Shown: positions 1 through 6,255 of the stretch, in pieces
Layout of the letters: every line of letters starts with the position of its first letter
How positions within the stretch are numbered: the first letter of the stretch is position 1
Origin: Bacillota bacterium
Lineage (GTDB): Bacteria > Bacillota > DTU065
Length of the DNA: 7,479 nucleotides
Assembly (NCBI GenBank): GCA_012842235.1
Contig: DUTE01000125.1
Coordinates: forward strand, 1-7,479
Direction of reading: 5' to 3'
Notes under the pieces: generated by a model
The model's database searches: none
Told to the model about the DNA's origin: nothing
Seen by the model: only the letters and a program-made list of their open reading frames with translations
Position numbers and translations under genes: made by a program

Positions 1-254
1 AGTGATGGCAAAGCAGAGACCTCTGAAAGATCACGAAATTCTGTATAGTTTCTAAATTCTATTAGCTGTCCTGCTTCTAGAGAAAAAGAAGGCTGGCCAT
101 CTTTTCTTTCCACTACTTTAATCTTTTCGACAACCTTCTGGTATTCTTCTGGAAGAGGCTCCCTTTTTACCTGAGAAGGCACCTCTTTTTTGCAACCAGA
201 AAAAAGAAGAGCAGCAACAATAACTAAGGTTATTATAGATATCCTTTTAGGCAC
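1..254 (-). CDS. Lipoprotein of unknown function, N-terminal 84 residues (3' end outside window)
   Basis: A GTG at 254 opens a frame that runs without a stop to the left edge. It has an AAGGAAGG ribosome site (262-269) ending seven bases upstream. The product begins MPKRISIITLVIVAALLFSGC: a positively charged start, a hydrophobic core and a lipobox (LFSGC) with Cys21 as the predicted lipidated residue. It continues with a Lys/Glu/Pro-rich linker (KKEVPSQVKREPLPEEYQ), a charged stretch, then FSLEAGQLIEFRNYTEFRDL. With no Asp at position +2 an outer-membrane location is possible, but sorting rules in this organism are unknown. It lies 32 bases after the lptD stop with no terminator between, so it is probably in the same unit. 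I do not recognise the family; a partner of LptD or an unrelated envelope lipoprotein are both possible. Confidence 0.7.
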   Translation of the reverse strand, partial: MPKRISIITLVIVAALLFSGCKKEVPSQVKREPLPEEYQKVVEKIKVVERKDGQPSFSLEAGQLIEFRNYTEFRDLSEVSALPS

Positions 255-286
255 CTTCTCACCTTCCTTTCTGAAGAATATTACCT

Positions 287-2536
287 TTAATTCCCTGAAC
301 TTAATGACGAGAGCATGTCACTAGTAAATTCCACACCTTTATCGCTCATTTTAACTTTAGTTGGTTTGTCACCTATGGCGTTAATTCTAAATTCTAACCA
401 AACAGCTTTGTTTACGTGGTCATAAGTAAAATCTAATCTTCTACAATGCAAATCCTTGCCTAGTGTCAGTTTAAGAGTAGTATATTTATTATTTTGGGGA
501 CTAAAAGTTGCTTCACCGCTAAGGTTGTAAGCACCAAACTTAAGTTCACCTTTACCATTTAGGTCTTTTAATTTCCACTCTTGGTTCTCTTTTGTATAAT
601 TTAGCCGTCCTTGTAAATAAAAATTTTCTGTAGGCTCTACTCTAATATTACCGGCAAATTTAATTGGCTCAAAAGGTACTAACTTATAAGAATGCTCTAA
701 TGTAGCTGATAGTTTCTTATAATTAATTCTATGAATATTGTCCCAATTTTTCCAGGAAGATTTAATAATGTCATAGCCAGTCTTTGTTTCAGTAGTTACA
801 AACCCTATGGTGTTATTTATACTAAAATCTAAGGAGTGTATATTAGAGAGTTTATCAAAACTAAAAGGTGAATTCCCATAGACATCTCGTTTAGTGTAAT
901 CTCCAGCAAAGCGCCAGTTTTTTGTTGGCGAATAGCTCAACCCCAAAACACTTCTCCAGGAAAGAACATAAGGATCAAAAGATTGTAGATCATAAACTGT
1001 GCCCTGTCCTTCCCCTAAAACATTAAAGCTTAAATCTTTAGTAATAGGGAATGTTTTTCTTCCTAACACTCCTCGAAAACTAAGCTTGTCTGATTCGATC
1101 TTTTTAGGTTCTTCTTTATAATGACCAACTGTAGCTTCAAGGACAAGTGGCCAATCAACCACTCTTACATTGCGGCTTCTTAGAATGATTTCAGGCTGTC
1201 GATACAGTTTACTGTAGGTAGTTTTTTCTTCTTGACTCTTGTCTTCTTGCTGCCATCTTAATGTACCTGTCAAATACTTAGCTGTATAATTTATTGTACC
1301 ATCATAGCTTAAAACAGTTATCCACGGTAAAGTGTCTTTTTGATAACGTTTAAAATTTGCATTTATATTAGCCCGCCAAGCATCACTAAATCGATATGAA
1401 TGACTAGTTTCGAATTTTAATTCTTCTTTGTCAACAGAAGAAGATATTTCATCTATATAACTTAGACGTAGATTCCCCGAGTATTTATTGCCTGTAAAGC
1501 GATAGTTTAGGCTAGTATTTCGTAAGTGCTTAGCAATATATTCTGTATAATCATCTTTATATGCCGCGGTTCCTGAGAACTGAAACTTATCTTTATCTAT
1601 CATAAAACTTCCTGAGGTATCAAACAATGTGAAGCTTCTTTTCTCAGGGGAGTAAATTACATAATAGCGACCACTAAGGCTATTTTTATCTTTAGAATAT
1701 GCGTGCTGAACCCCTTGCCCTATGCCAAGTTTTGTCATGTAGTCAAAATTAATTTCACCTTTGTTGTAGTTATTAAGAGTATAAACATAGGCCAACTTAA
1801 CATAGAAACCTTCTTTATACGAGGTCCCAAACTTAGGAAACTTCCAATAGTTCTTTTTTTCTTTAAGAGATACCTGCCAATAAGGAAGATATAGAAGTGG
1901 CAGGTTTCCTTCTTTGTAGTAAAGATTTCTTAATATCATTTTGTCATCTTCATAGATTTCAATAGTATTGGCTGCGATATGGTAGTGTGGGGTATCGAGA
2001 TCACACGTAGTTATGCGTCCTCCCTCTAGCTTAAGATAATTCTCTTTAAAACTCATCTCGTGCCCATAGAGGTAGATCTCGTCTTTAAATTTTTTATTTT
2101 CGATATTACCCTTTACCCCTTTGATAGTCCCCACCTTTGTTTTGTAGTTATATATAAGTTCTTCGCCAATAAATTCTTTGGAACTATCAATAACATTTAC
2201 TCCTCCGGAAAAATACACTGTATTATTTTCTAAATCAATAACAGCGACATTTCCTTTAGCAGTAAAATCTGTTCCGCGAATATTTACATCACCTTTGATA
2301 GTAACTTGCTTATCATCACCATAGAGTTCATCTGATGCTTCAACTAATATCTCATCTTCTTTAATCTCTAAATCATCATTTTCTTTTTCGCTGACAATCT
2401 CTTTTGACTCTTCTGTAATAGGGATCGTGGTATTAGAAGATTGATTATCAAGATCAGGTTGTGGAATCTGTGCTGATACAACCAAGCTCAGAATTAATAT
2501 AAGACCAAAAACCTTTACATAGTTAAGTCTTCTCAA
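287..2536 (-). CDS. lptD: LptD/OstA-family LPS-assembly outer-membrane protein
   Basis: LptD is the outer-membrane barrel that receives LPS from the periplasmic bridge and inserts it in the outer leaflet. From the TTG at 2536 it has 749 residues, within the family range. Order: signal peptide (1-22, ending VVSA before QIPQ), an acidic Ser/Glu-rich linker (about 24-75), an OstA/LptA-like beta-jellyroll (about 76-175, with GDVNIRGTDFTAKGNVAVID), the family motif TTCDLDTPHYHIAANTIEIY (176-195) and PLLYLPYWQVSL (213-224), then a long barrel of alternating strands to about 720 and a polar C-terminal tail. Only two cysteines are present, Cys178 in the TTC motif and Cys698 in KDLHC, placed for one jellyroll-to-barrel disulfide. 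A longer frame from ATG 2614 would overlap the end of lptF and place 26 unrelated residues before the signal peptide; AGGAGG seven bases before the TTG supports the shorter form. No lptE is visible. Confidence 0.9.
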   Translation of the reverse strand: MRRLNYVKVFGLILILSLVVSAQIPQPDLDNQSSNTTIPITEESKEIVSEKENDDLEIKEDEILVEASDELYGDDKQVTIKGDVNIRGTDFTAKGNVAVIDLENNTVYFSGGVNVIDSSKEFIGEELIYNYKTKVGTIKGVKGNIENKKFKDEIYLYGHEMSFKENYLKLEGGRITTCDLDTPHYHIAANTIEIYEDDKMILRNLYYKEGNLPLLYLPYWQVSLKEKKNYWKFPKFGTSYKEGFYVKLAYVYTLNNYNKGEINFDYMTKLGIGQGVQHAYSKDKNSLSGRYYVIYSPEKRSFTLFDTSGSFMIDKDKFQFSGTAAYKDDYTEYIAKHLRNTSLNYRFTGNKYSGNLRLSYIDEISSSVDKEELKFETSHSYRFSDAWRANINANFKRYQKDTLPWITVLSYDGTINYTAKYLTGTLRWQQEDKSQEEKTTYSKLYRQPEIILRSRNVRVVDWPLVLEATVGHYKEEPKKIESDKLSFRGVLGRKTFPITKDLSFNVLGEGQGTVYDLQSFDPYVLSWRSVLGLSYSPTKNWRFAGDYTKRDVYGNSPFSFDKLSNIHSLDFSINNTIGFVTTETKTGYDIIKSSWKNWDNIHRINYKKLSATLEHSYKLVPFEPIKFAGNIRVEPTENFYLQGRLNYTKENQEWKLKDLNGKGELKFGAYNLSGEATFSPQNNKYTTLKLTLGKDLHCRRLDFTYDHVNKAVWLEFRINAIGDKPTKVKMSDKGVEFTSDMLSSLSSGN

Positions 2537-2543
2537 CACTATC

Positions 2544-2549
2544 CCTCCT
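2544..2549 (-). promoter_or_regulatory. AGGAGG ribosome site deciding the TTG start of lptD, overlapping the lptF stop
   Basis: On the minus strand the TAG stop of lptF (2550-2548) merges with AGGAGG, which is followed by seven bases (GATAGTG) and TTG at 2536-2534. A perfect consensus at ideal spacing, together with the signal peptide that starts at this TTG, fixes the lptD start and suggests coupling to lptF translation. Confidence 0.75.
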
Positions 2550-3630
2550 AAACACGCTCCACATCCCAAAATAAACATATACCAGCAACTAAAAAGATAA
2601 AAGTCGGTAGCCAAGCCCCTAAAAACGGATGTAAAATACCTTCACCACCTAAAGTTCGGCAAAACGCACTTAAGACATAATAAACTAGTGCAATACCTAT
2701 CGCTAAACCTACACCTAAAAAAGTGCCTCCTTTGCCAAAACGTACACTAAGTGGAGCTCCTAAAAGGACAAAGACTAAGCTAACTAAAGGAATTGACAGT
2801 TTGCGATGATAATCTACAATTAACTCATTAACATTTGCTCCAGATCTACTGAATATGGCGATCTGTTCAGCTAACTCTTTTCTTGTCATCTCAGAGGTGC
2901 TTTTTTGTACACCAAAGATAGTATTTAAATCCTGTCCTATATTAATCGACACCTCATCAAACTTTATTTCACTTGTAACAAAACCCGATTGGTCAAAATC
3001 TCTACTTATCCCATCACGTAAAATAAGTGTTTTTTGCTCGTAAGAGGCTTCTTTAGCTGATATAAGTTGAGGAAGCCCTGTATAATTTGTCTCGTATACT
3101 AAAACATCCCGCATTATTCCTTGAGTTCTATCTACGTACCTTACATAAAAATAATAATTACCTGTACCTTTGAAAAAAACATCCTCTTCAATTTGTGGTA
3201 AGTTTTCTTCGAAAATCACTTTTCTGATAATCTGTTCAAATTCAGAGTTGGCTTGAGGAACTATGTAATCACCTAATAAAAAAGCTATTCCACTAATAAC
3301 CACGCCTAATACTATAAGTGGTGATACGAGAGAAAGAAAGCTAATACCTGCGGTTCTCATCACAGTCATCTCAGAATCTTTTACTAAACGACCTAGAGAC
3401 ATAAAAACAGCTAACAAAACCGCAACAGGTAGCGTAAGAAGGATAATCTCTGGCAGCTTATACCAAATTAGTTTTAAGATAACACTAAGTGGAGTGCGTC
3501 TAGAGACTAAATAGTCCATTAGCTCAAAAAGAAGATCACTCATTAATATGACTGTCATACCAGCTATTCCCATAAAAAACGGAACACTAAACTCTTTAAT
3601 TATGTAGCGTTTAAAAATAGTGTTGCGCAT
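2548..3630 (-). CDS. lptF: LptF/LptG-family LPS export permease (YjgP/YjgQ)
   Basis: This is an inner-membrane subunit of the LPS-extracting ABC transporter; with the LptB ATPase it lifts LPS out of the membrane towards LptC/LptA. The 360 residues show the family layout: three membrane segments (about 14-41, 53-79, 97-122), a periplasmic beta-jellyroll domain (about 125-265), then three more segments (about 275-296, 302-325, 333-355). Conserved features include RLVKDSEMTVMRTAGIS (81-97), near the membrane region that couples to LptB, and YHRKLSIPLVSLVFVLLGAP (274-293). The longest frame starts at GTG 3651, but ATG 3630 has AAGGGG seven bases upstream and gives the usual family N-terminus (MRNTIFKRYIIKEF), so it is preferred. 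LptF and LptG are related, so the choice of letter is not certain; only one permease gene is visible. It lies just after a terminator-like hairpin, and its TAG stop overlaps the ribosome site of lptD. Confidence 0.9.
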   Translation of the reverse strand: MRNTIFKRYIIKEFSVPFFMGIAGMTVILMSDLLFELMDYLVSRRTPLSVILKLIWYKLPEIILLTLPVAVLLAVFMSLGRLVKDSEMTVMRTAGISFLSLVSPLIVLGVVISGIAFLLGDYIVPQANSEFEQIIRKVIFEENLPQIEEDVFFKGTGNYYFYVRYVDRTQGIMRDVLVYETNYTGLPQLISAKEASYEQKTLILRDGISRDFDQSGFVTSEIKFDEVSINIGQDLNTIFGVQKSTSEMTRKELAEQIAIFSRSGANVNELIVDYHRKLSIPLVSLVFVLLGAPLSVRFGKGGTFLGVGLAIGIALVYYVLSAFCRTLGGEGILHPFLGAWLPTFIFLVAGICLFWDVERV

Positions 3631-3637
3631 AAGATCA

Positions 3638-3643
3638 CCCCTT
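3638..3643 (-). promoter_or_regulatory. Ribosome site of lptF, deciding the ATG start
   Basis: AAGGGG followed by TGATCTT (seven bases) leads to ATG at 3630-3628. The stretch AAGGGGTGATC matches the extended anti-Shine-Dalgarno complement with one base missing. The upstream in-frame GTG at 3651 has no such site, which supports the shorter protein. Confidence 0.6.
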
Positions 3644-3662
3644 CCTAGCACTGATAAAACTT

Positions 3663-3692
3663 AAATAGGCGCCTGAGCTTAGGCGCCTATTT
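3663..3692 (-). terminator. Probable intrinsic terminator (12-bp stem, 6-base loop)
   Basis: The arms at 3663-3674 and 3681-3692 (core AAATAGGCGCCT / AGGCGCCTATTT) pair perfectly around a six-base loop. On the minus strand the stem begins 19 bases after the upstream barrel gene's stop, and the second arm runs into U-rich sequence (CCTATTTAAGTTTTA). The U-tract is interrupted, so efficiency is uncertain. The repeat is nearly symmetrical and could also act on plus-strand transcripts (TATTTTACTCTTTTC follows), although no plus-strand gene is visible. The lptF start is only 33 bases downstream, so lptF needs read-through or a promoter upstream of or within this region. I found only a weak candidate inside the barrel gene (TTGGTC, 17 bases, TATTCT), not strong enough to list. 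Confidence 0.7.
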
Positions 3693-3711
3693 TACTCTTT
3701 TCTCAATCTAA

Positions 3712-4521
3712 TTAGAGGAAAGAATAACTGAAGCCAGCACTATGACCAATCTTATTATCTTTGTAGTTTAGTGAAAGGTTTAAGCTAAAAAGCCCAAAAT
3801 CACCATGGTTTCCTCTATATGAGAATCCTAAAGAGGGCACAAATTGCTCAAATGTTGTCTCTGTACTTACTCCACCTCTAAATGCTAAAGAACCAGTATC
3901 ATATGAAGCACCTAAACTTAAGTCAGTTTTTTCGCCTGAAGTATTTACAATATCAAAATTCATTGCCAAAGGCTCGTTAATCTGATAGGACAACGCAAGA
4001 CGGACTTGGGGAGCACTAGTCAATGGAGCATTTCTATTTCCTGTCCATGTTAAAATGTCCTTTAGAGTTATAGCCGTTGTTAGTTTATCAAACCAGTCTA
4101 CTGCCAAGGATAGATCCATTCCATAAGTTGGAGTTGCAGCTGGTTTGTATATAAGATTTAAACCTCCATAAACAGGTTGAGTACAAAAAACTATCGTGTA
4201 ATAGTATTGGTTTTTTGGTTCAAGCCCAGGCGTACGAACCCAAGTAATGCCTCCTGCTAAGCGAAAGTTGCTAATCTTTGGATCATAAAGATTCGAAAAA
4301 CCTGGTTCAAGATAGCCAAGCACTAACTGAGTCTTTTCGTCATTATAAGAATAACCTCCACCTACAAGCCTTTGCGACTGTTTTGCAAGTGATGCGGGAT
4401 TGTAAAGAACAGCATCAATACCTGTTGCCTTTGCTGCACCTACAGACCCTGCCATGGTTGATGCTGATACATATATGGTCATAAGTAGAACAACAAAAAC
4501 AGTTAGTATTTTATTATGCAA
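3712..4521 (-). CDS. Predicted outer-membrane beta-barrel, PorV/UPF0164-like N-terminus
   Basis: Read from a TTG at 4521 this is a 269-residue protein with a signal peptide (MHNK, hydrophobic core, YVSA before STMAG; cleavage near residue 20). After it comes GAAKATGIDAVLYNPASLAKQ, matching the pattern of PorV/PorQ, UPF0164 and FadL-like barrels in which a short helix with an (Y/W)NPA(G/S)L core follows the mature N-terminus; here Asn41-Pro42-Ala43. The rest alternates hydrophobic and polar residues in strand-like blocks and ends GFSYSFL. The longest frame begins at GTG 4530, but that codon directly abuts its only ribosome site (AGGGGG); the TTG sits eight bases away, so I chose the TTG. The gene directly follows the YjbH-like gene and precedes a terminator-like hairpin, suggesting it is last in its unit. 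The specific role is unknown; transport of hydrophobic compounds (FadL-like) or a general outer-membrane role are alternatives. Confidence 0.65.
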   Translation of the reverse strand: MHNKILTVFVVLLMTIYVSASTMAGSVGAAKATGIDAVLYNPASLAKQSQRLVGGGYSYNDEKTQLVLGYLEPGFSNLYDPKISNFRLAGGITWVRTPGLEPKNQYYYTIVFCTQPVYGGLNLIYKPAATPTYGMDLSLAVDWFDKLTTAITLKDILTWTGNRNAPLTSAPQVRLALSYQINEPLAMNFDIVNTSGEKTDLSLGASYDTGSLAFRGGVSTETTFEQFVPSLGFSYRGNHGDFGLFSLNLSLNYKDNKIGHSAGFSYSFL

Positions 4522-4529
4522 TCTCGCCA

Positions 4530-4535
4530 CCCCCT
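4530..4535 (-). promoter_or_regulatory. Ribosome site AGGGGG deciding a TTG start, overlapping the previous stop
   Basis: On the minus strand AGGGGG is followed by eight bases and then TTG at 4521-4519. Its AG also forms the last two bases of the TAG stop of the preceding gene (4536-4534). The GTG at 4530 begins on the last base of this site and so cannot be served by it. This arrangement suggests translational coupling between the two barrel genes. Confidence 0.6.
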
Positions 4536-5160
4536 AAAAATTAGTGGTGAGATATGCACCTATAGTTAATCCCCTGAAGTTTAATAGGCCAATATCAACA
4601 CCAAAATCACGGGTAAACTGAAATCTCGCACCGAAATTAACAGCTGACAAACTTTCTTGGAGATGCCTATTTTCTTTAAACTCGCCCATTAAAGTTATAA
4701 TTGGTACTGGAGTATTTGTGGCGGAAACAGCAACTGGGTTTACTACATAACTTAGTCCGCCAAAAAAGCCCCCATATCTTTCTGAGCCATAACCTAGATG
4801 CCCTTTCAATCCAGTGTTTGTAAGATTTTTACTTACCACCCCATAAAACGAAGAACCTGTAGCGCCAACAGCTACTCCTGGATTAGCTGGGGTTTCTCCT
4901 ACAAGACGCCATTTGAAAAAACCATAAACAGGTCCGTAATTACTGCCACCTAGGCCTAATTCTAAATTTTCCACAAAAGAAGCTTTGATATTTCCATAAA
5001 ATCTATCTTCGGTAAAACTTGCACCAAAACCTGCAACTCCTTGCCTAGAAACATCGGCAGTAGGTACAGTCATAAGTCCTTTCGGCCCAAGATAACTATC
5101 CGCCGAAACTATAACAGTTAATAACATTAACAATAAAAGTCCTAAGGAAAATCGCCTCAT
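4534..5160 (-). CDS. YjbH-like small outer-membrane beta-barrel protein
   Basis: This 208-residue protein begins with a clear signal peptide (MRRF, a leucine-rich core, then VSA before DSYLGPKG), predicted to be cleaved near residue 20. The mature part opens with GPKGLMTVPTADVSRQG, resembling the start of YjbH-type outer-membrane proteins. It continues as glycine-rich alternating strands (for example GVAGFGASF, LELGLGGSNYGPVYGFF, YGGFFGGLSYV) and ends in a C-terminal Phe (AYLTTNF), the usual barrel-assembly signal. No cysteine is visible. The length allows a barrel of roughly eight to ten strands. The ATG at 5160 has AAGGAG nine bases upstream, inside the last codons of lpxD, so translation of the two is probably coupled. 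Its stop codon is built into the ribosome site of the next barrel gene. The function is unknown; a porin-like or structural outer-membrane role is inference. YjbH proteins elsewhere are linked to exopolysaccharide, but nothing here tests that. Confidence 0.65.
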   Translation of the reverse strand: MRRFSLGLLLLMLLTVIVSADSYLGPKGLMTVPTADVSRQGVAGFGASFTEDRFYGNIKASFVENLELGLGGSNYGPVYGFFKWRLVGETPANPGVAVGATGSSFYGVVSKNLTNTGLKGHLGYGSERYGGFFGGLSYVVNPVAVSATNTPVPIITLMGEFKENRHLQESLSAVNFGARFQFTRDFGVDIGLLNFRGLTIGAYLTTNF

Positions 5161-5163
5161 CGA

Positions 5164-6228
5164 TTAATTCTCCTTTCTTTCCTCTTCTATAGCAAGTCTC
5201 TCTATTTTTTTAGCAAGTTCCTTTACTTGTCTTCTTAACTCAGGAAGGTCTTGCATTACTGCTTTTATACGATAATCTGTTCTGTGATCTCTTGCTGGGA
5301 TACCGCTAACTATCTCATTGGCAGATAGATCACCATCAACTAACGATTTGCTCATAATACCGCAATCATCACCGATTCGCTGTTGACCAGCAAACATTAC
5401 TTGTCCTCCGACTTTGACCCGCTCACCAAGGATTGTACTACCAGCTAAACCAGTTTGACCTACTAATATCGAGTCTTTTCCTATCTGGCAGTTATGACCT
5501 ACATGAATCATATCTCCTATTTTTACACCATTACTAATAATCGTCGGTCCAGCGGCCCCTGTTGCAATAGAGGTATTACTAAAGATTTCGACATCGTCTC
5601 CTATTACTACTCCTCCAATTTGCGGAACCTTTTGCCAACTAGAATCAGTGTAGACAAAACCAAAACCTTCTACACCTATTAATGCCCCTGGGTGAATGAT
5701 GACTCGATCACCAATTACTACATTTTCTTTGATGACAACCTGAGGGTAGATAGTACAGTCTTTACCTATCTTACTCTCTGGCCCAATAAAAACTCCCGGG
5801 TAGATCACTGTATTGTCACCAATTTCAGCTCCACTAGCAATGTAGGAATAGTCATATACTGATACGTTTTTACCAAGTTTTACGTCTTCTTCAATTGTAG
5901 CTTTGGAACTAATTGTAACATCATGAATAACTTCTCTCTTGAATAGCCCTAAAATTATGCCAAAAGCTTCTCTACCATCGGGGACAATGATCCCATTTAC
6001 TTGCAAATCTTTGGCGTATTTCTCCTCTATAATATAAGCTGATGCTTTATTCTTCTTCGCGATCTCTTGAGCTTCCTTATTAGCCACAAGAGTAATCGCT
6101 CCTTCACCTGCATCTTGAATAGGAGCTACATGAGAAATTACAATAGAATCGTCACCAACAATATTTCCACCTGTAAGTTTAACTACCTCTCTTAGTAAGA
6201 AAGGATTTCTTTGGGGTGCAAGTTGCAC
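5164..6228 (-). CDS. lpxD: LpxD-family UDP-3-O-acylglucosamine N-acyltransferase, diverged active site
   Basis: LpxD transfers a hydroxyacyl chain from acyl-ACP to the 2-amine of UDP-3-O-acylglucosamine, the third step of lipid A synthesis, in the cytoplasm as a trimer. The 354 residues show the family order: N-terminal uridine-binding domain (about 1-105, with ITLVANKEA at 45-53), left-handed parallel beta-helix of hexapeptide repeats (about 106-295), then the SGIPARDHR motif (308-316) and a C-terminal helix with LPELRRQVKEL (328-338). The likely catalytic base is His245 in HVGHNCQIG. Several normally conserved positions differ: the second active-site His appears as Gln282 (AGQQRIG), and the two uracil-stacking aromatics appear as Leu47 and Ala53, with Asn50 kept. 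The start is GTG at 6228, seven bases after AGGAGG; an out-of-frame ATG overlaps it. The next gene begins three bases after the stop. The family call is secure. Whether it is the main lipid A enzyme or a paralogue with another substrate is open. Confidence 0.9.
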   Translation of the reverse strand: MQLAPQRNPFLLREVVKLTGGNIVGDDSIVISHVAPIQDAGEGAITLVANKEAQEIAKKNKASAYIIEEKYAKDLQVNGIIVPDGREAFGIILGLFKREVIHDVTISSKATIEEDVKLGKNVSVYDYSYIASGAEIGDNTVIYPGVFIGPESKIGKDCTIYPQVVIKENVVIGDRVIIHPGALIGVEGFGFVYTDSSWQKVPQIGGVVIGDDVEIFSNTSIATGAAGPTIISNGVKIGDMIHVGHNCQIGKDSILVGQTGLAGSTILGERVKVGGQVMFAGQQRIGDDCGIMSKSLVDGDLSANEIVSGIPARDHRTDYRIKAVMQDLPELRRQVKELAKKIERLAIEEERKEN

Positions 6229-6235
6229 ATGTTCT

Positions 6236-6241
6236 CCTCCT
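6236..6241 (-). promoter_or_regulatory. AGGAGG ribosome site of lpxD serving overlapping ATG and GTG codons
   Basis: AGGAGG is followed by AGAAC and then ATGTG. The in-frame lpxD start is the GTG at 6228-6226, seven bases away. The overlapping ATG at 6230-6228 is five bases away and opens a 12-codon frame that ends at TAA. The GTG is the only in-frame start near the conserved N-terminus, so it is the lpxD start. Confidence 0.6.
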
Positions 6242-6255
6242 CATAAAGAAATGAA

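Noticed and set aside
1703..1894. Plus-strand open frame of 63 codons inside lptD
   Set aside because: It is antisense to strongly family-like LptD sequence, has no recognisable domain, and its composition mirrors the opposite strand.
2537..2614. N-terminal extension of lptD from ATG 2614 (MATDFYLFSC...)
   Set aside because: It overlaps the lptF coding end, has no better ribosome site, and would bury a clear signal peptide that starts at the TTG 2536 with AGGAGG in front.
2855..3043. Plus-strand open frame of 62 codons inside lptF
   Set aside because: It is antisense to the conserved permease jellyroll domain and shows no convincing ribosome site or domain.
3631..3651. lptF start at GTG 3651
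   Set aside because: ATG 3630 has a well-spaced AAGGGG site and gives the usual LptF/G N-terminus; the seven extra codons are the ribosome site read as codons.
3713..3740. Possible promoter for lptF (TTGGTC, 17 bases, TATTCT on the minus strand)
   Set aside because: It matches the consensus poorly, lies inside the upstream gene's 3' end, and would place the hairpin in the leader; not strong enough to call.
4278..4484. Plus-strand open frame of 68 codons inside the second barrel gene
   Set aside because: It is antisense to a frame with a signal peptide and barrel pattern, with no supporting features.
4522..4530. Second barrel start at GTG 4530
   Set aside because: The GTG touches the AGGGGG ribosome site with no spacer; the TTG at 4521 is properly spaced and begins the signal peptide.
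5494..5682. Plus-strand open frame of 62 codons inside lpxD
   Set aside because: It is antisense to the hexapeptide-repeat helix; its repeated look comes from the repeats on the other strand.
5300..5900. Apparent short DNA repeats in this stretch
   Set aside because: They are codons of the LpxD hexapeptide repeats (IG-D, VIG-type turns), not a nucleic-acid repeat or CRISPR array.
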